Below, one piece after another: positions 19,571-29,162 of a stretch of DNA of 64,000 nt. Numbering within the stretch: position 1 is the first letter of the stretch; each line of letters starts with the position of its first letter. The stretch comes from Methanosarcina sp. (GTDB taxonomy: Archaea > Halobacteriota > Methanosarcinia > Methanosarcinales > Methanosarcinaceae). The stretch spans positions 16,580 through 80,579 of the forward strand of contig PLUB01000075.1 in assembly GCA_003164755.1 (NCBI GenBank), written 5' to 3'. The notes beneath the pieces were generated by a model that was not told the DNA's origin, did no database searches, and worked only from the letters and a program-made list of their open reading frames with translations. The translations under genes were made by a program, and so were the position numbers.

Positions 19571-20693
19571 ATGCATGACTTAATTATCATAGGTGGTGGC
19601 CCTTCCGAAGCATCTGCTGGGAGAAGGGCAGGAAAGCTTGACCATGATACACTATTGCTTGAGAAAGAAGAATTCCCGAGATACAAGCCCTGCGGTAGAA
19701 GGCTTTCAGAAAATGCTATTTCTGATCTAGATTTAGAGCTCCCTCCAAAAATTATTGAGTGGGAAATAACAGGACCAAAGTTCTTTTTCAAGGAACAGTT
19801 TATCAACCTAACAAAAAGCATCGATTTTCTGTTCTTATTTTCAGGAACGACTTTGATAATTTTCTTATTGGAAAAGCAAAAAAACAGTAATTGAAATCTA
19901 TACAACGGAAAAAGTTATCTGCTGCGAGGAAATATTCATCTATGTTGAAGTGAAGACTAAAAAGACAGTATACAATGCAAAGTTTGCGATCGTTGCAGAA
20001 GGAGCACAGGGGGTAGTCAAAAAATATATGAGGCCTGCCGATATCAGAGGGGAATATGGGATGTGTGTAGTTACAAAAGTACTTGCTAAATTAAAAAAAC
20101 GGAAGTGTGTCTGGATAATAATTTAGAACTGTATTTTGGGATTGCTGTAGGTGGATATGTCTGGATTGTTCCCCACAAAATCTATTGTTCTGTTGGAATT
20201 GATGGGGTTGCCAAGGATTCTAAACATACTAAAAAAATCACAGACTGATATCCTAAGGAAAAATGGCTTTTTCGGCAAGTATGAAATTCATGGACATAAG
20301 ATCCTAAGAGATGGAGTTGAAAGGAGATTTATTGATTTAGAATTCTCCTAGTTGGGAGTGCTGTCAGATTTGTGGATGCTTTTTCAGGTGAAGGAAGAGC
20401 CTATGTCATTATCTCAGAGCAATTTGCTTCTGAAGTGATCGTAGGAATTTTCCGATGTTGTGGAAATCTCAAAGATCTAGACATATATAAAGTCTCTCTG
20501 CAAGGCAGAGTGTGGGACTCACCTTAAGTACTCGCTGATGTTTTCCAAAATAATGCCTCGTTTTCCTGGCCGAGCATTCAACGTCTTTACTTCCAATGAA
20601 AAAATGGCTGATAAGTACCTTGAGGTTGTAGATTTCAGGCTTAATTATAAAGATTATATCCGTCGGTGTCTTATAAACTTTAAACTCATGTAA
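19571..20693 (+). pseudogene. Decayed geranylgeranyl-reductase-type flavoprotein duplicate
   Basis: It starts with an intact FAD-binding N-terminus (MHDLIIIGGGPSEASAGR, LLLEKEEFPRYKPCGRRL). After about 107 codons frames shift repeatedly, yet recognisable blocks continue in order: KFAIVAEGAQGVVKKYM, GLFPTKSIVLLELMGLP, DKYLEVVDFRLNYKDYI and the end at TAA 20691. Every block aligns with the intact gene that follows, so this is a dead tandem duplicate. Confidence 0.85.
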
Positions 20694-20711
20694 TTGAGCA
20701 GGTTTTTCAAT

Positions 20712-21851
20712 ATGTATGATCTGATTATAGTAGGAGGAGGACCTTCAGGAGCATCTGCTGGAAGGACAGCTGGAAAACAGGGGCTTTCAACCCTTCTGCT
20801 TGAGAAAGAACATTTTCCGAGGTACAAATCTTGTGGGGGTGCTCTTTCTTCATATGGTTTATCTTGTCTAGATTTCAGTCTTCCTGAGTATGTTGTTGAG
20901 AGATATATTCCAAAGGTAAAGATTCATTTCATGGACGGTTTTGTAGAGGCAGAGAAGGAAGGTAACTTAGCCTTATTAATTTCCAGAACGGTTTTTGACT
21001 ATTTTCTGCTTGAAAAAGCTAAAGAAACTGGAATTGAAGTTCATACCGGAGAAAAGGTTCTGGATTGTATTGGGAAAGAAGATTTCGTTGAGGTAAGGAC
21101 CACGGACAACACCTATCTTGGGAAATTTGTTCTGATTGCAGAAGGCTCAGGTGGATCTCTTAAATACAAAGTTAGATCAAAAGATAAAAGAACAGAATAC
21201 TGTCTTGGTCTTGTGTCCGAAATTCCTGATGATGATGAGGCAATACAGAGTCAGTGTCCAGACACTTTAGATATCCACTTCGGGATTGCACAGGGAGGAT
21301 ATGGCTGGATTTTTCCTCACGCAGGATACTATTCTGTAGGAGTCATGGGAATAGCTCAATATTTTAAGAATCCGAAAAGAGTAATGATGGATTTTTTGCA
21401 GGAAAATGGTTTTGCTGGCATTTTTCCTATTCGTTCTCACATTATCCCTATAGGTGGAATAGCAAGAAAAACAGTAAAGTCAAGATTTCTTCTGAGCGGG
21501 GATGCTGCGGGGTTTGTAGAAGCTTTTTCAGGAGAAGGGATGGCATATGCTATTAGATCCGGACAACTTGCTGCGGAGACCATTGCAGGCATTATGATGT
21601 ATGGCAGAAAGTTAAATGACATTCAAAAATACGAATCAAGATGCAGACAGGAATTTGGGAACTACCTTGCCAGTTCTCTTAAATTGGAGAAGGCAATGCA
21701 TCGTTTTCCAGAAATCTCTTTCAAACTGGCTGTGAGCAACAGGGAAATTCTTGAGAAATATCTGGATGAAGTAGTGATCAATAGAAACTACAAAGGTTAT
21801 GTTCAGTGGTTATTGCTTAATTTTTTCTGGCTGAACATGCCTCCAAAATAA
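20712..21851 (+). CDS. Geranylgeranyl reductase family FAD-dependent oxidoreductase
   Basis: The 379-residue protein has the Rossmann FAD motif MYDLIIVGGGPSGASAGR, a PRYKSCGG substrate-side motif and the late FAD motif LLSGDAAGFVEAFSGEGMAY, typical of archaeal digeranylgeranylglycerophospholipid reductases, which saturate the isoprenoid chains of membrane lipids or quinone-like carriers. Methanosarcina carries several paralogues, so lipid versus methanophenazine side-chain reduction cannot be decided here. ATG 20712 gives the normal N-terminus; the ribosome site is weak. The upstream copy is a pseudogene. Confidence 0.85.
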   Translation: MYDLIIVGGGPSGASAGRTAGKQGLSTLLLEKEHFPRYKSCGGALSSYGLSCLDFSLPEYVVERYIPKVKIHFMDGFVEAEKEGNLALLISRTVFDYFLLEKAKETGIEVHTGEKVLDCIGKEDFVEVRTTDNTYLGKFVLIAEGSGGSLKYKVRSKDKRTEYCLGLVSEIPDDDEAIQSQCPDTLDIHFGIAQGGYGWIFPHAGYYSVGVMGIAQYFKNPKRVMMDFLQENGFAGIFPIRSHIIPIGGIARKTVKSRFLLSGDAAGFVEAFSGEGMAYAIRSGQLAAETIAGIMMYGRKLNDIQKYESRCRQEFGNYLASSLKLEKAMHRFPEISFKLAVSNREILEKYLDEVVINRNYKGYVQWLLLNFFWLNMPPK

Positions 21852-22025
21852 AATCCCTAAAACTGAAAGAAATGGCTTTTCTCTGTTTTGGGTAGGTTGA
21901 AAATAATTGTTCAGTTAAAGATTATTGCAAAAAAGAGATGGATATCGAGATTGAATGTGGTATTCTACAAACTAATGTTTTCAAATATTATATGTATCGC
22001 ACACATTATTAAGAAAATGACTATT

Positions 22026-22115
22026 GAGGATCTCGATAAACCTCTGATTTTTACTAGTTATTTACATGCAATTTATAAGCACATGACTAAATTTAGGAGT
22101 TTCTCAAAATCCTCT
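22026..22115. repeat. MITE-like hairpin element
   Basis: Left arm GAGGATCTCGATAAACCTC and right arm GGAGTTTCTCAAAATCCTCT flank CTGATTTTTACTAGTTATTT and its imperfect complement. Same family as 54542-54632. Confidence 0.65.
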
Positions 22116-22360
22116 ATAAATTATGCAGCGTGCACAATTTTCTTTGGAATCACAGATCTCAATAAGTTGAAAAATGGATCTATTTCACCATCCTAATAAT
22201 CTAATTATAAGCAGTACATAAAAAATTTGACTTTGAATTTACAGTTAAATCGGACACTACAACATATTGCCTACTCGAAATAGCGAGAGCACATAAATGA
22301 TGGGAAAAAACAGTGAATTCAAAGATTATTCGAACATAATACATAATCTTGGATAATTTT

Positions 22361-22733
22361 ATGCGAGTGAGGCTCATAAGCTCCCTTCTGTTCCTGCAAA
22401 AATTTCCTGCCACCCATCAGTGGAGGGAAAGGCCCCGGAGGACTCTTGCAGTGACGGCATTCGGCTATGCGTTTCCAAAAATAACCGGGAGATTCCGAAC
22501 TGCTCTTTATTCCCGATTTTCAACTTGCACCCACGAGGATTCGCCGTTTCATCCACTTTCCCTGAGACCTCAACGTATGTATCATCGCATTTTCAGGGCA
22601 TGGTTCTCGTTTCTGTGCCAGAGCCTGGGCTCTCGCCCGACATCCTTTACAGATGTTCGTGTGTCCGGAGTGGTGGGGAGACTTTCCTCAGACCAGAAGG
22701 CCCGTCAGCCGTCCAGCCTCTCTCGCATGTTAC
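22361..22733 (-). ncRNA. rnpB: RNase P RNA (archaeal type A)
   Basis: This island is far richer in G+C than its neighbours. On the minus strand it carries the universal core: GAGGAAAGTC (CR-I) near 22690, a GGCGAGAGCCC segment, CACAGAAACGAGAACC, and near the 3' end ACAGAAGGGAGCTTATGAGC (CR-V). The ends GCGAGAGAGGC and GCCTCACTCGC pair as helix P1 with one mismatch. A TATATATA box lies about 28 bases before the predicted 5' end. RNase P removes tRNA 5' leaders. Three overlapping conceptual reading frames of up to 133 codons here are not genes. Confidence 0.93.
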
Positions 22734-22760
22734 TTCTCAATTGGCATTGATATTTTTAGG

Positions 22761-22768
22761 TATATATA
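22761..22768 (-). promoter_or_regulatory. TATA box of RNase P RNA
   Basis: TATATATA on the minus strand; spacing predicts a transcription start near 22733, which agrees with the P1 helix. Confidence 0.6.
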
Positions 22769-23069
22769 TCTTTTTTGGAACCTGCATTTCCAAAGGTTGA
22801 TCATTAGGATCTTTTTACACTAATATTGTGATATTTTGATTTTATTACCAGGTCAACTTATGAAGGTATATAAGTTCCTTGTACTTGATATAAATTTATG
22901 AATTTGAATGCAACAAAATATTAATATATATGTATTATAATCCGTAAGTTATAGATGGATTTTTCCATTTTTCAAGGATCGTCGAAAGAAAATTATCGTT
23001 ACTTTTTGATATCTGACAATGAGTATCATTTTTTTGTCAGTTTCCAGGCTTATTTTTAAGAGGTAAAAC

Positions 23070-24209
23070 ATGAGTGATTGTCTGTTCGATTTGCATATTG
23101 GCTATGTCCGTTTTAAAAATCCTATCACACTAGCTTCAATGGCAGGAATTGTAGATAGTGGTTTTGCTAACAAGTATGCAAGTAATGCAGGTCTGGTAGT
23201 TCTTGGAGCTTTCAATCTGGATAAGGCTTCAATGACTGTTGCATCAGATCTAGTAGCAATGGGTAGAAAAGAGTTCATCTCCGATGAACCCATGGAACTT
23301 ATAAAAAAGGAAATTCGGGCAATAATGTCCGAAAGTGCAGTTGCGGTAAATGTCAGAAGTACTAAACTCGAATCCCTCATCGAAGCTGCAAAACTCATAA
23401 AAGAAGAGGGGGCAATCCTTGAGTTAAATGCCCATTGCAGGCAACTGGAAATGCTCGAGGTAGGAATAGGGGAAGCTCTACTCCATGATTTTCCACGACT
23501 TTCTACTTGGATCAAGGCGATAAAGGAGACTGGAGTCGTACTTTCAGTAAAAGTGAGGGCAAACGTTGTTGATGACATAGAGCTTGCAAGGCTCATAGAT
23601 ATGTCAGGTGCCGACATAATGCACTCTGACGCTAGCCGAAATGATTTTGGGGCTGACCTTGATGCGATCAGTAATTACAGGGATGCTACAAGGCTCTTCC
23701 TGATAGGTAATAATTCGATCACTGATTTTGAAGGAGCAAAGGATATGTTTTCCCGCGGTGCTGACATGGTATCTGTTGCCAGGGGAGTCCTGCAGAATCC
23801 TGAACTTATAAGGGAGCTGGTAGAGAGCGTTAGTTCCTATCAGCGATCCATTGGCTGGTATAATGTTCCTAAGCACGTGTGCAGTGATGGTGACTTCAGA
23901 GCTCTGGCTTTTTGTTGCCGTCCTGTTAAACCCTGCTCTGTGCACGAAAAATTTCGAAAATTGGGTTATACAGCAGAAGAATTTGCCAAGACGAAGTTTG
24001 ACTTTGCGAAGGGAACTATGCTGGAGTTCGGAGGAGATACCTGCTTCGGAAGCCTGGTTTGGTGTTGTAAAATCACCAAGCCCTGCTGGCTTAGGGATGG
24101 TGCGTTAAACACAATTGGTCTCTCTGATGTAGAGTACATGAAACTTAAAAAGCAACTGGCCGAATACTTACTGGATAATGCTAGGGTCCCTGTAAATGAG
24201 TCCCATTAA
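23070..24209 (+). CDS. Methanogenesis marker protein 9-like, with TIM-barrel N-terminal domain
   Basis: The 379-residue protein has two parts. Residues 1-250 resemble dihydrouridine-synthase/dihydroorotate-dehydrogenase barrels (NPITLASMAGIVDSGFA, SVKVRANVVDDIELARLID, GADMVSVARGVLQNPEL). The C-terminal 120 residues are cysteine-rich: HVCSDGDFRALAFCCRPVKP, CSVHEKFRKLG, GDTCFGSLVWCCKITKPCW, matching the methanogenesis marker 9 domain found only in methanogens. The catalytic role is unknown; the cysteines may bind a metal cluster. The next gene starts inside its end (14-base overlap). Confidence 0.8.
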   Translation: MSDCLFDLHIGYVRFKNPITLASMAGIVDSGFANKYASNAGLVVLGAFNLDKASMTVASDLVAMGRKEFISDEPMELIKKEIRAIMSESAVAVNVRSTKLESLIEAAKLIKEEGAILELNAHCRQLEMLEVGIGEALLHDFPRLSTWIKAIKETGVVLSVKVRANVVDDIELARLIDMSGADIMHSDASRNDFGADLDAISNYRDATRLFLIGNNSITDFEGAKDMFSRGADMVSVARGVLQNPELIRELVESVSSYQRSIGWYNVPKHVCSDGDFRALAFCCRPVKPCSVHEKFRKLGYTAEEFAKTKFDFAKGTMLEFGGDTCFGSLVWCCKITKPCWLRDGALNTIGLSDVEYMKLKKQLAEYLLDNARVPVNESH

Positions 24210-25224
24210 TATCGATTTTTCCTGTCCCATGCCTGACGGGGCGGAAGACCCACAGATCATAAGTCTTATTGCTCGTTGTGCTCAGCTTGCTATGTTGCTG
24301 GAGGTCTCTGCTTCTCCCAAGCCGGGAAATATAGATCGGGAACATAACTATCCGGATACCTGTTTTGAGCATTTTATAGCTTCTTCAGTGAGTGTTTATC
24401 CTACAATTGAAATGGCTGCAAGAAGTAAGAGTGGAATAGGGGCGCTTTTCAGGAGTGCAGTTTGTGAGAGTTCTGCTTGGCAACAGGGAGGCAATACTCA
24501 TTTTGGGGCTTTTCTATTACTGATTCCCCTTTCAATGGCTGCGGGAGAATTATTACATTCAAGTGGGAAAGTCCGTTGTGAGCTTTCACCAGAAAAATTT
24601 GAGGATCTTGCTTCCCGTGCTTATTTTTTTGTCAGAGCAACGGACTGTGAGGATGCTGTCGAATTTTATAGGGCTTTCGATATGGCAGGAGTTAGAGTAA
24701 ACAGTGTGGATGAATTTAGCCTTGAAGATCTCAAATCAACTGCTGAACTCAGGGGGCAAAAAGTTACGCTTTATGAGCTCATGGGGATGGCTGAAGGATA
24801 TGATATGATTGCAGGGGAATGGGTATCAGGATTCGGCTGCTGCCTTGAAGGAGCAAATAGTATAACAAAGTTCATGCAATCCAGAAGTTCAGGAGTAGAA
24901 TACTCAGTTTTGAACTGTTCGGGTTCAGATATCAACGAAGCTATAGTATATACATTTTTGAAATTGCTTTCCAGGCACAGAGACACTTTTATCCAGACAA
25001 AATTCGATAAAGCTACTGCAGATTACGTATCATCCAGGGCATGTGATCTTCTACTGGCCTATGAAAAGCCTTCAGACAATGGGATCATCGACTTTGCATC
25101 TATGCTTCCTGCAGTAAAGGAATTTGACATCGAACTTCTTAAAAAGAGAATCAATCCAGGTTCAACAGCGGACATCGTTATTGCCGGAATTTTCATTGCT
25201 CTTCTGGGAGGATTACGCTTTTGA
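24196..25224 (+). CDS. CitG/MdcB-like triphosphoribosyl-dephospho-CoA synthase family protein
   Basis: The 342-residue protein carries the CitG family signature near its N-terminus (LLEVSASPKPGNIDREHN, where KPGNVD is typical) and a helical body containing QQGGNTHFGAFLLLIPLSMA and LYELMGMAEGYDMIAGEW. Bacterial members make the prosthetic-group precursor of citrate lyase; methanogens have no such lyase, so the substrate probably differs. It overlaps the marker-9 gene by 14 bases and the DUF447 gene by 4, implying one polycistronic, coupled unit. Confidence 0.78.
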   Translation: MSPINIDFSCPMPDGAEDPQIISLIARCAQLAMLLEVSASPKPGNIDREHNYPDTCFEHFIASSVSVYPTIEMAARSKSGIGALFRSAVCESSAWQQGGNTHFGAFLLLIPLSMAAGELLHSSGKVRCELSPEKFEDLASRAYFFVRATDCEDAVEFYRAFDMAGVRVNSVDEFSLEDLKSTAELRGQKVTLYELMGMAEGYDMIAGEWVSGFGCCLEGANSITKFMQSRSSGVEYSVLNCSGSDINEAIVYTFLKLLSRHRDTFIQTKFDKATADYVSSRACDLLLAYEKPSDNGIIDFASMLPAVKEFDIELLKKRINPGSTADIVIAGIFIALLGGLRF

Positions 25225-25859
25225 CCAAACTTTTCTCTGAATATTCAAAGTACGGAAGTGAATTTTCCACTGTAGATATTTCCGCATTCGGAATCCTGGA
25301 AGGAATTTCCGAAACAATTGTAAGCACAGGTCTGAAATATCCTAATGCTGCTCCAATTGGAATAATCGTGAAGGATGGAAAGTATTTTGTCAGACTTTTC
25401 AGAGGTAGTCATACTTGGGCAAATGTCCTTAAAGAAGGATATATGGGCGCAAACGTAGTTTATAATCCTCTGCTTTTTGTACGTTCAACTTTTTTCGACC
25501 TTGAACCTTCTGAGTTTGACTATGTGCCTGCTCACAAGCTCAATTTTCCCGTCCTGAAAGAAGCTGCAGCTTGGATCATTTTCAAATGCATTAATGTAAT
25601 GAACACAGATCAGACCCTAGTAGCAGATCTTATTCCCATGAATGCAGGTTTCAATGAGGTTCATAAAAAAAATATTCTGGTTCCAAACAGAGGATTCAAT
25701 GCAGTGCTTGAAGCTACTGTTCATGCAACCCGCTACCAGCTCTCAGGCGACAAAAAATACATCGAATTGATCCAGCATTATGAAAATTTAGCTTCCAAGT
25801 GTGGAGGAGAAAATGAGAAAAAGGCAATGAAATTGCTTCATGAAGTGCTGGAGTTCTGA
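25221..25859 (+). CDS. DUF447 family protein (probable FMN-binding split barrel)
   Basis: The 212-residue protein reads FGILEGISETIVSTG, NAAPIGIIVKDGKYFVRLFR, GYMGANVVYNPLLFVRSTF and GFNAVLEATVHATRY. These features belong to DUF447, an archaeal family whose MTH863 member, as I recall, was crystallised with FMN. The start is a TTG whose second and third bases begin the preceding TGA; GGGAGG at 25206-25211, nine bases upstream, supports it, and no in-frame ATG is near. Coupled with the CitG-like and marker-9 genes. Confidence 0.75.
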   Translation: MTKLFSEYSKYGSEFSTVDISAFGILEGISETIVSTGLKYPNAAPIGIIVKDGKYFVRLFRGSHTWANVLKEGYMGANVVYNPLLFVRSTFFDLEPSEFDYVPAHKLNFPVLKEAAAWIIFKCINVMNTDQTLVADLIPMNAGFNEVHKKNILVPNRGFNAVLEATVHATRYQLSGDKKYIELIQHYENLASKCGGENEKKAMKLLHEVLEF

Positions 25860-26136
25860 CTCTTTTTATGGCTTACATCTGCTTTACACAAGTGCTGATA
25901 GGTTCTTTTTTTCATTATTTGTTATCTCAAATCCTTTGTTAGAAAATTATATTATCCTTCTACTATGTTCTTTATTTTCATGAGTTCTAAGCGGATTTCA
26001 TTTGGTATTAAAAGTGCTGGTAATTTTTTGGGTCACAGTTACTAGGTCTCAAATAAAATTGAGCTTAAATATCCCATATTTCCGTAGTTCCAAAATCATT
26101 TCTACAAATCAAAGAATATTTATAAAGTTATTTAAG
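25860..26136. other. Spacer after the marker-9 operon
   Basis: T-rich, no gene recognised. Confidence 0.4.
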
Positions 26137-26386
26137 GTACTGAAGCAGTTGCTTAGGACAATAGCAGTGAACCTTTTTGTTATGGCAGTGACCTTTCTAG
26201 CAAAATAAAAGTACCAAATTCGAACACTATCATAACCACAAAGCTAAGGTTTCTTCGTCTAAAGGCTCCAAGGCTAAATTGAATGATTCAAAATATAAAA
26301 CTTATTTGAATAAACATGAACAAAAAAACCACTCCAAAAACCATGAAGCAGAAAAAAATCACCAATGTGACGTAGATAAAAAATAG
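26137..26386 (+). pseudogene. Small exported Lys/His-rich protein, frameshifted
   Basis: A signal-peptide-like frame (LKQLLRTIAVNLFVMAVTFLAK) ends at TAA 26206. After a one-base shift a second frame continues EHYHNHKAKVSSSKGSKAK, then NKHEQKNHSKNHEAEKNHQC to TAG 26384. The product would be a short secreted histidine- and lysine-rich protein, like the other small exported proteins around 47-52 kb. Neither half has a clear start or ribosome site. Confidence 0.45.
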
Positions 26387-26929
26387 TTTGATTTTCATTT
26401 CCATTAAATGAAAGTAGTGACAGAAACGACAAATCTCGGTCCTGGCTTCTAGTGATCCAAAAATCATTGATAAAGCAAAACGATTAATGACCATTATAAT
26501 GGAATTATGAAAACTGACTGCACTTTCACTCTAATATTATGAGTGAGATATAATTCAAATATTGGAAGGTATCATAATCACACCGGTTTTTATTTCTATT
26601 GATTGTTATTTCACTTATATTGATTAATTCTATTGCTATTTTATTTAGTATTTACTTCGTTATATTATATATTAGTCAGATTTTCGACTCTTGACATCAA
26701 AAAATGGCTGATGGTGGGGCTATTTAAGGCATGTTCTTGAGTCGGCTTTGCACTTAATGTCAGAACTTACTAAACACTCGTAGTGATTTTGTGTACAAAA
26801 ATTAATTTTATAATTATGCACCATCAAAAAAGATTATTGAAAATTTTTGTTTTGTAGTAAAAGTATGTTTGTGTAACAGTTATATAACTTTTAATTTATT
26901 CCTGTATATAAAATGAGTTGAGGGTAATG
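26387..26929. other. Spacer without recognised content
   Basis: AT-rich; the minus-strand ORF at 26288-26494 is a shadow of the Lys/His-rich frame and low-complexity sequence. Confidence 0.4.
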
Positions 26930-27121
26930 TCAAGGAAGAATCCAAGTTGGAATATTTGTTTCAAAATCTTTCTTTTTTGATTCTTCAAATAGTTTTATTT
27001 CATCTTTCGTGAGGTCATTCATAGTTATTTTATTCTCGGTCACATATTCAAAGATTATTTTATATACAGTAGGGGGCTTGAATTTATTCTTAAACCCATC
27101 GTATTTTTTCCGATGGCATTT
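26930..27121 (-). pseudogene. Coding-like relic without start codon
   Basis: The minus strand is open for about 64 codons to TGA 26930-26932 and reads FKPPTVYKIIFEYVTENKI, then TMNDLTKDEIKLFEESKKK and NIPTWILP. The charged, low-bias composition looks like a real protein end, but only an internal ATG is available and a TAA lies just upstream. I do not recognise it; it may be a truncated remnant. Confidence 0.35.
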
Positions 27122-27134
27122 TAGTTACCACCAC

Positions 27135-27155
27135 ACTTTAAAATTATTTTAAAGT
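27135..27155. promoter_or_regulatory. Perfect 21-bp palindrome upstream of thermosome
   Basis: ACTTTAAAAT, one base, ATTTTAAAGT. It lies about 90 bases before the chaperonin TATA box and could be an operator for stress control; that role is inference. Confidence 0.4.
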
Positions 27156-27242
27156 AATTGGTGTAAACCTGATTTATCGATTTATCCTTTGAGAAAATCA
27201 ATTTCTAAAATCCTTACATACTAGGGTTATCAATGGGGTGAG

Positions 27243-27250
27243 TTTATATA
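27243..27250 (+). promoter_or_regulatory. Thermosome TATA box
   Basis: TTTATATA 73 bases before the GTG start; expected transcription start near 27275. Confidence 0.5.
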
Positions 27251-27322
27251 GAAGTACAAACATGTAAACTGCGATTCTAATTCAAGAGCTATTCCAAACT
27301 CATCTTAATGGAGGAGTAAATT

Positions 27323-28975
27323 GTGGCAGGACAGCCAATATTCATTTTAAAAGAAGGAAGTAAGCGAACCAGAGGCAGGGATGCCCAAAGCAACAACATC
27401 ATGGCTGCAAAGGCAGTAGCTGAAGCGGTCAGAACAACCCTAGGTCCCAAGGGTATGGACAAAATGCTCGTTGATTCAATGGGAGATGTGGTCATTACAA
27501 ATGACGGGGCAACCATTCTCAAAGAAATGGACATCGAACACCCTGCAGCAAAGATGGTAGTAGAAGTAGCTAAAACCCAGGATGAACAAGTCGGAGACGG
27601 TACTACCAGTGCAGCTGTAGTCGCAGGTGAACTCTTAAAGAAAGCTGAAGACTTAATCGAACAGGAAATCCACCCGACAATTATTGCATCAGGGTACAGG
27701 CTTGCAGCCGAAAAAGCCGTGGAAGTTCTTAACTCCTTGGCAATGCCAGTAACCATTTCTAACCGTGACCTTCTAATCAGCATCGCTGAAACTGCAATGA
27801 CTGGAAAGGCTGCGGAGTTCGCCAAAAAGCTTCTCTCTAATATTTCAGTTGATGCTGTCACAAGCATTGTTGACACAAACGGGAAGAACATTATTGATAA
27901 AGAAAATATCAATGTTGTTAAGAAGGTCGGTGGCAAGGTGGAAGACTCTGAATTTATTCAGGGCATGATTATTGATAAGGAAAGAATCCACCCCAATATG
28001 CCTCAAAAGGTTAAGGATGCAAAGATCATGCTCCTCAACACTGCAATTGAACTCAAGGACACTGAAATAGATGCAGAAATCTCTATAACCTCTCCAGACC
28101 AGCTTCAATCCTTCCTTGACCAGGAAGAGCAGATGTTAAAAAAGATAGTTCAGAGGGTTATCGGTAGCAAGGCAAATGTTGTCTTTTGTCAGAAGGGGAT
28201 TGAAGATCTTGCCCAGCACTACCTTGCAAAGGCAGGAATTTTTGCTGTTCGGAGGGTTAAAAAAAGCGATATGGAAAAGCTTGCAAGAGCAACAGGTGGC
28301 AAACTCATTACTAACCTAGATGAGGTCACTCCTGAAGACCTTGGATACGCAGGACTCGTAGAGGAGAAAAAGGTCGGCGGGGACCACATGACCTTTGTCA
28401 CAGGTTGCCACAACCCGAAGGCTGTAAGCATCCTGCTTCGTGGTGGCACAGAGCATGTAGTTGAAAGTATAAACAGTGCTCTTGAAGATGCACTTCGTGT
28501 GGTAGCAGTTGCAATTGAGGACGGAAAGCTCGTTGCAGGCGGTGGCTCTCCTGAAGTTGAAGTTGCACTAAGGCTCCAGGAATATGCAGCAACTCTTGAA
28601 GGCAGAGAACAGCTTGCAGTGAAGGCCTATGCCGAAGCTCTCGAAGTTATTCCAAGAACTCTTGCAGAAAATGCCGGACTCGATCCCATTGACATGCTCA
28701 TGGAGCTGCGTTCCCAACATGAGAAGGGTGTTAAAACTGCAGGGCTTAACGTTTTCGAAGGCAAGGTTGTTGACATGTGGAAGGATTTCGTAGTTGAACC
28801 TCTCAGAGTCAAGACTCAGGTCATTAATGCCGCAACCGAGTCTGCAGTTATGATCCTAAGGATCGACGATGTAATTGCTTCTACTCGTGCAGCCCCTGGC
28901 CCAGAAGAAGGAATGCCTCCAGGAATGGGCGGAATGCCTCCAGGAATGGGCGGAATGCCTCCTGGAATGATGTAA
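27323..28975 (+). CDS. ths: Thermosome (group II chaperonin) subunit
   Basis: The 550-residue ATPase folds proteins in a double-ring complex. Family motifs are [40 protein letters not shown], the P-loop-like [18 protein letters not shown] and, later, [15 protein letters not shown]. The C-terminus is a repetitive PPGMGGM tail ending GMM. The start is GTG 27323 with GGAGG at 27310-27314; no upstream in-frame ATG exists. Methanosarcina has several paralogues and I cannot tell which this is. A strong terminator follows. Confidence 0.95.
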   Translation: MAGQPIFILKEGSKRTRGRDAQSNNIMAAKAVAEAVRTTLGPKGMDKMLVDSMGDVVITNDGATILKEMDIEHPAAKMVVEVAKTQDEQVGDGTTSAAVVAGELLKKAEDLIEQEIHPTIIASGYRLAAEKAVEVLNSLAMPVTISNRDLLISIAETAMTGKAAEFAKKLLSNISVDAVTSIVDTNGKNIIDKENINVVKKVGGKVEDSEFIQGMIIDKERIHPNMPQKVKDAKIMLLNTAIELKDTEIDAEISITSPDQLQSFLDQEEQMLKKIVQRVIGSKANVVFCQKGIEDLAQHYLAKAGIFAVRRVKKSDMEKLARATGGKLITNLDEVTPEDLGYAGLVEEKKVGGDHMTFVTGCHNPKAVSILLRGGTEHVVESINSALEDALRVVAVAIEDGKLVAGGGSPEVEVALRLQEYAATLEGREQLAVKAYAEALEVIPRTLAENAGLDPIDMLMELRSQHEKGVKTAGLNVFEGKVVDMWKDFVVEPLRVKTQVINAATESAVMILRIDDVIASTRAAPGPEEGMPPGMGGMPPGMGGMPPGMM

Positions 28976-29020
28976 TTCCTAAAATAAATCCCAAGATTAA
29001 CTCGGGCTAATTAGGAGAGG

Positions 29021-29044
29021 GCACAGTTTTCAAACTGTGCTTTT
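29021..29044 (+). terminator. Hairpin terminator after thermosome
   Basis: GCACAGTTT and AAACTGTGC form a perfect 9-bp stem with a TC loop, followed directly by TTTT. It lies 46 bases after the chaperonin stop. Confidence 0.75.
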
Positions 29045-29162
29045 AACATTAGCCTTAAAAAATTAAAGTCTGGAGAATAATCTTTCTAGCTTTTCACTAG
29101 AAATCCATGTGAATCTCTGTTTCCGAGATTTTTATATACTGATGAGAATTAAAATTATCTAT

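Noticed and set aside
21888..22196. 102-codon ORF after the geranylgeranyl reductase
   Set aside because: It includes a hairpin element and has no ribosome site.
22349..22800. Overlapping ORFs of 60-133 codons on both strands
   Set aside because: They lie within the RNase P RNA, and their length reflects its high G+C content.
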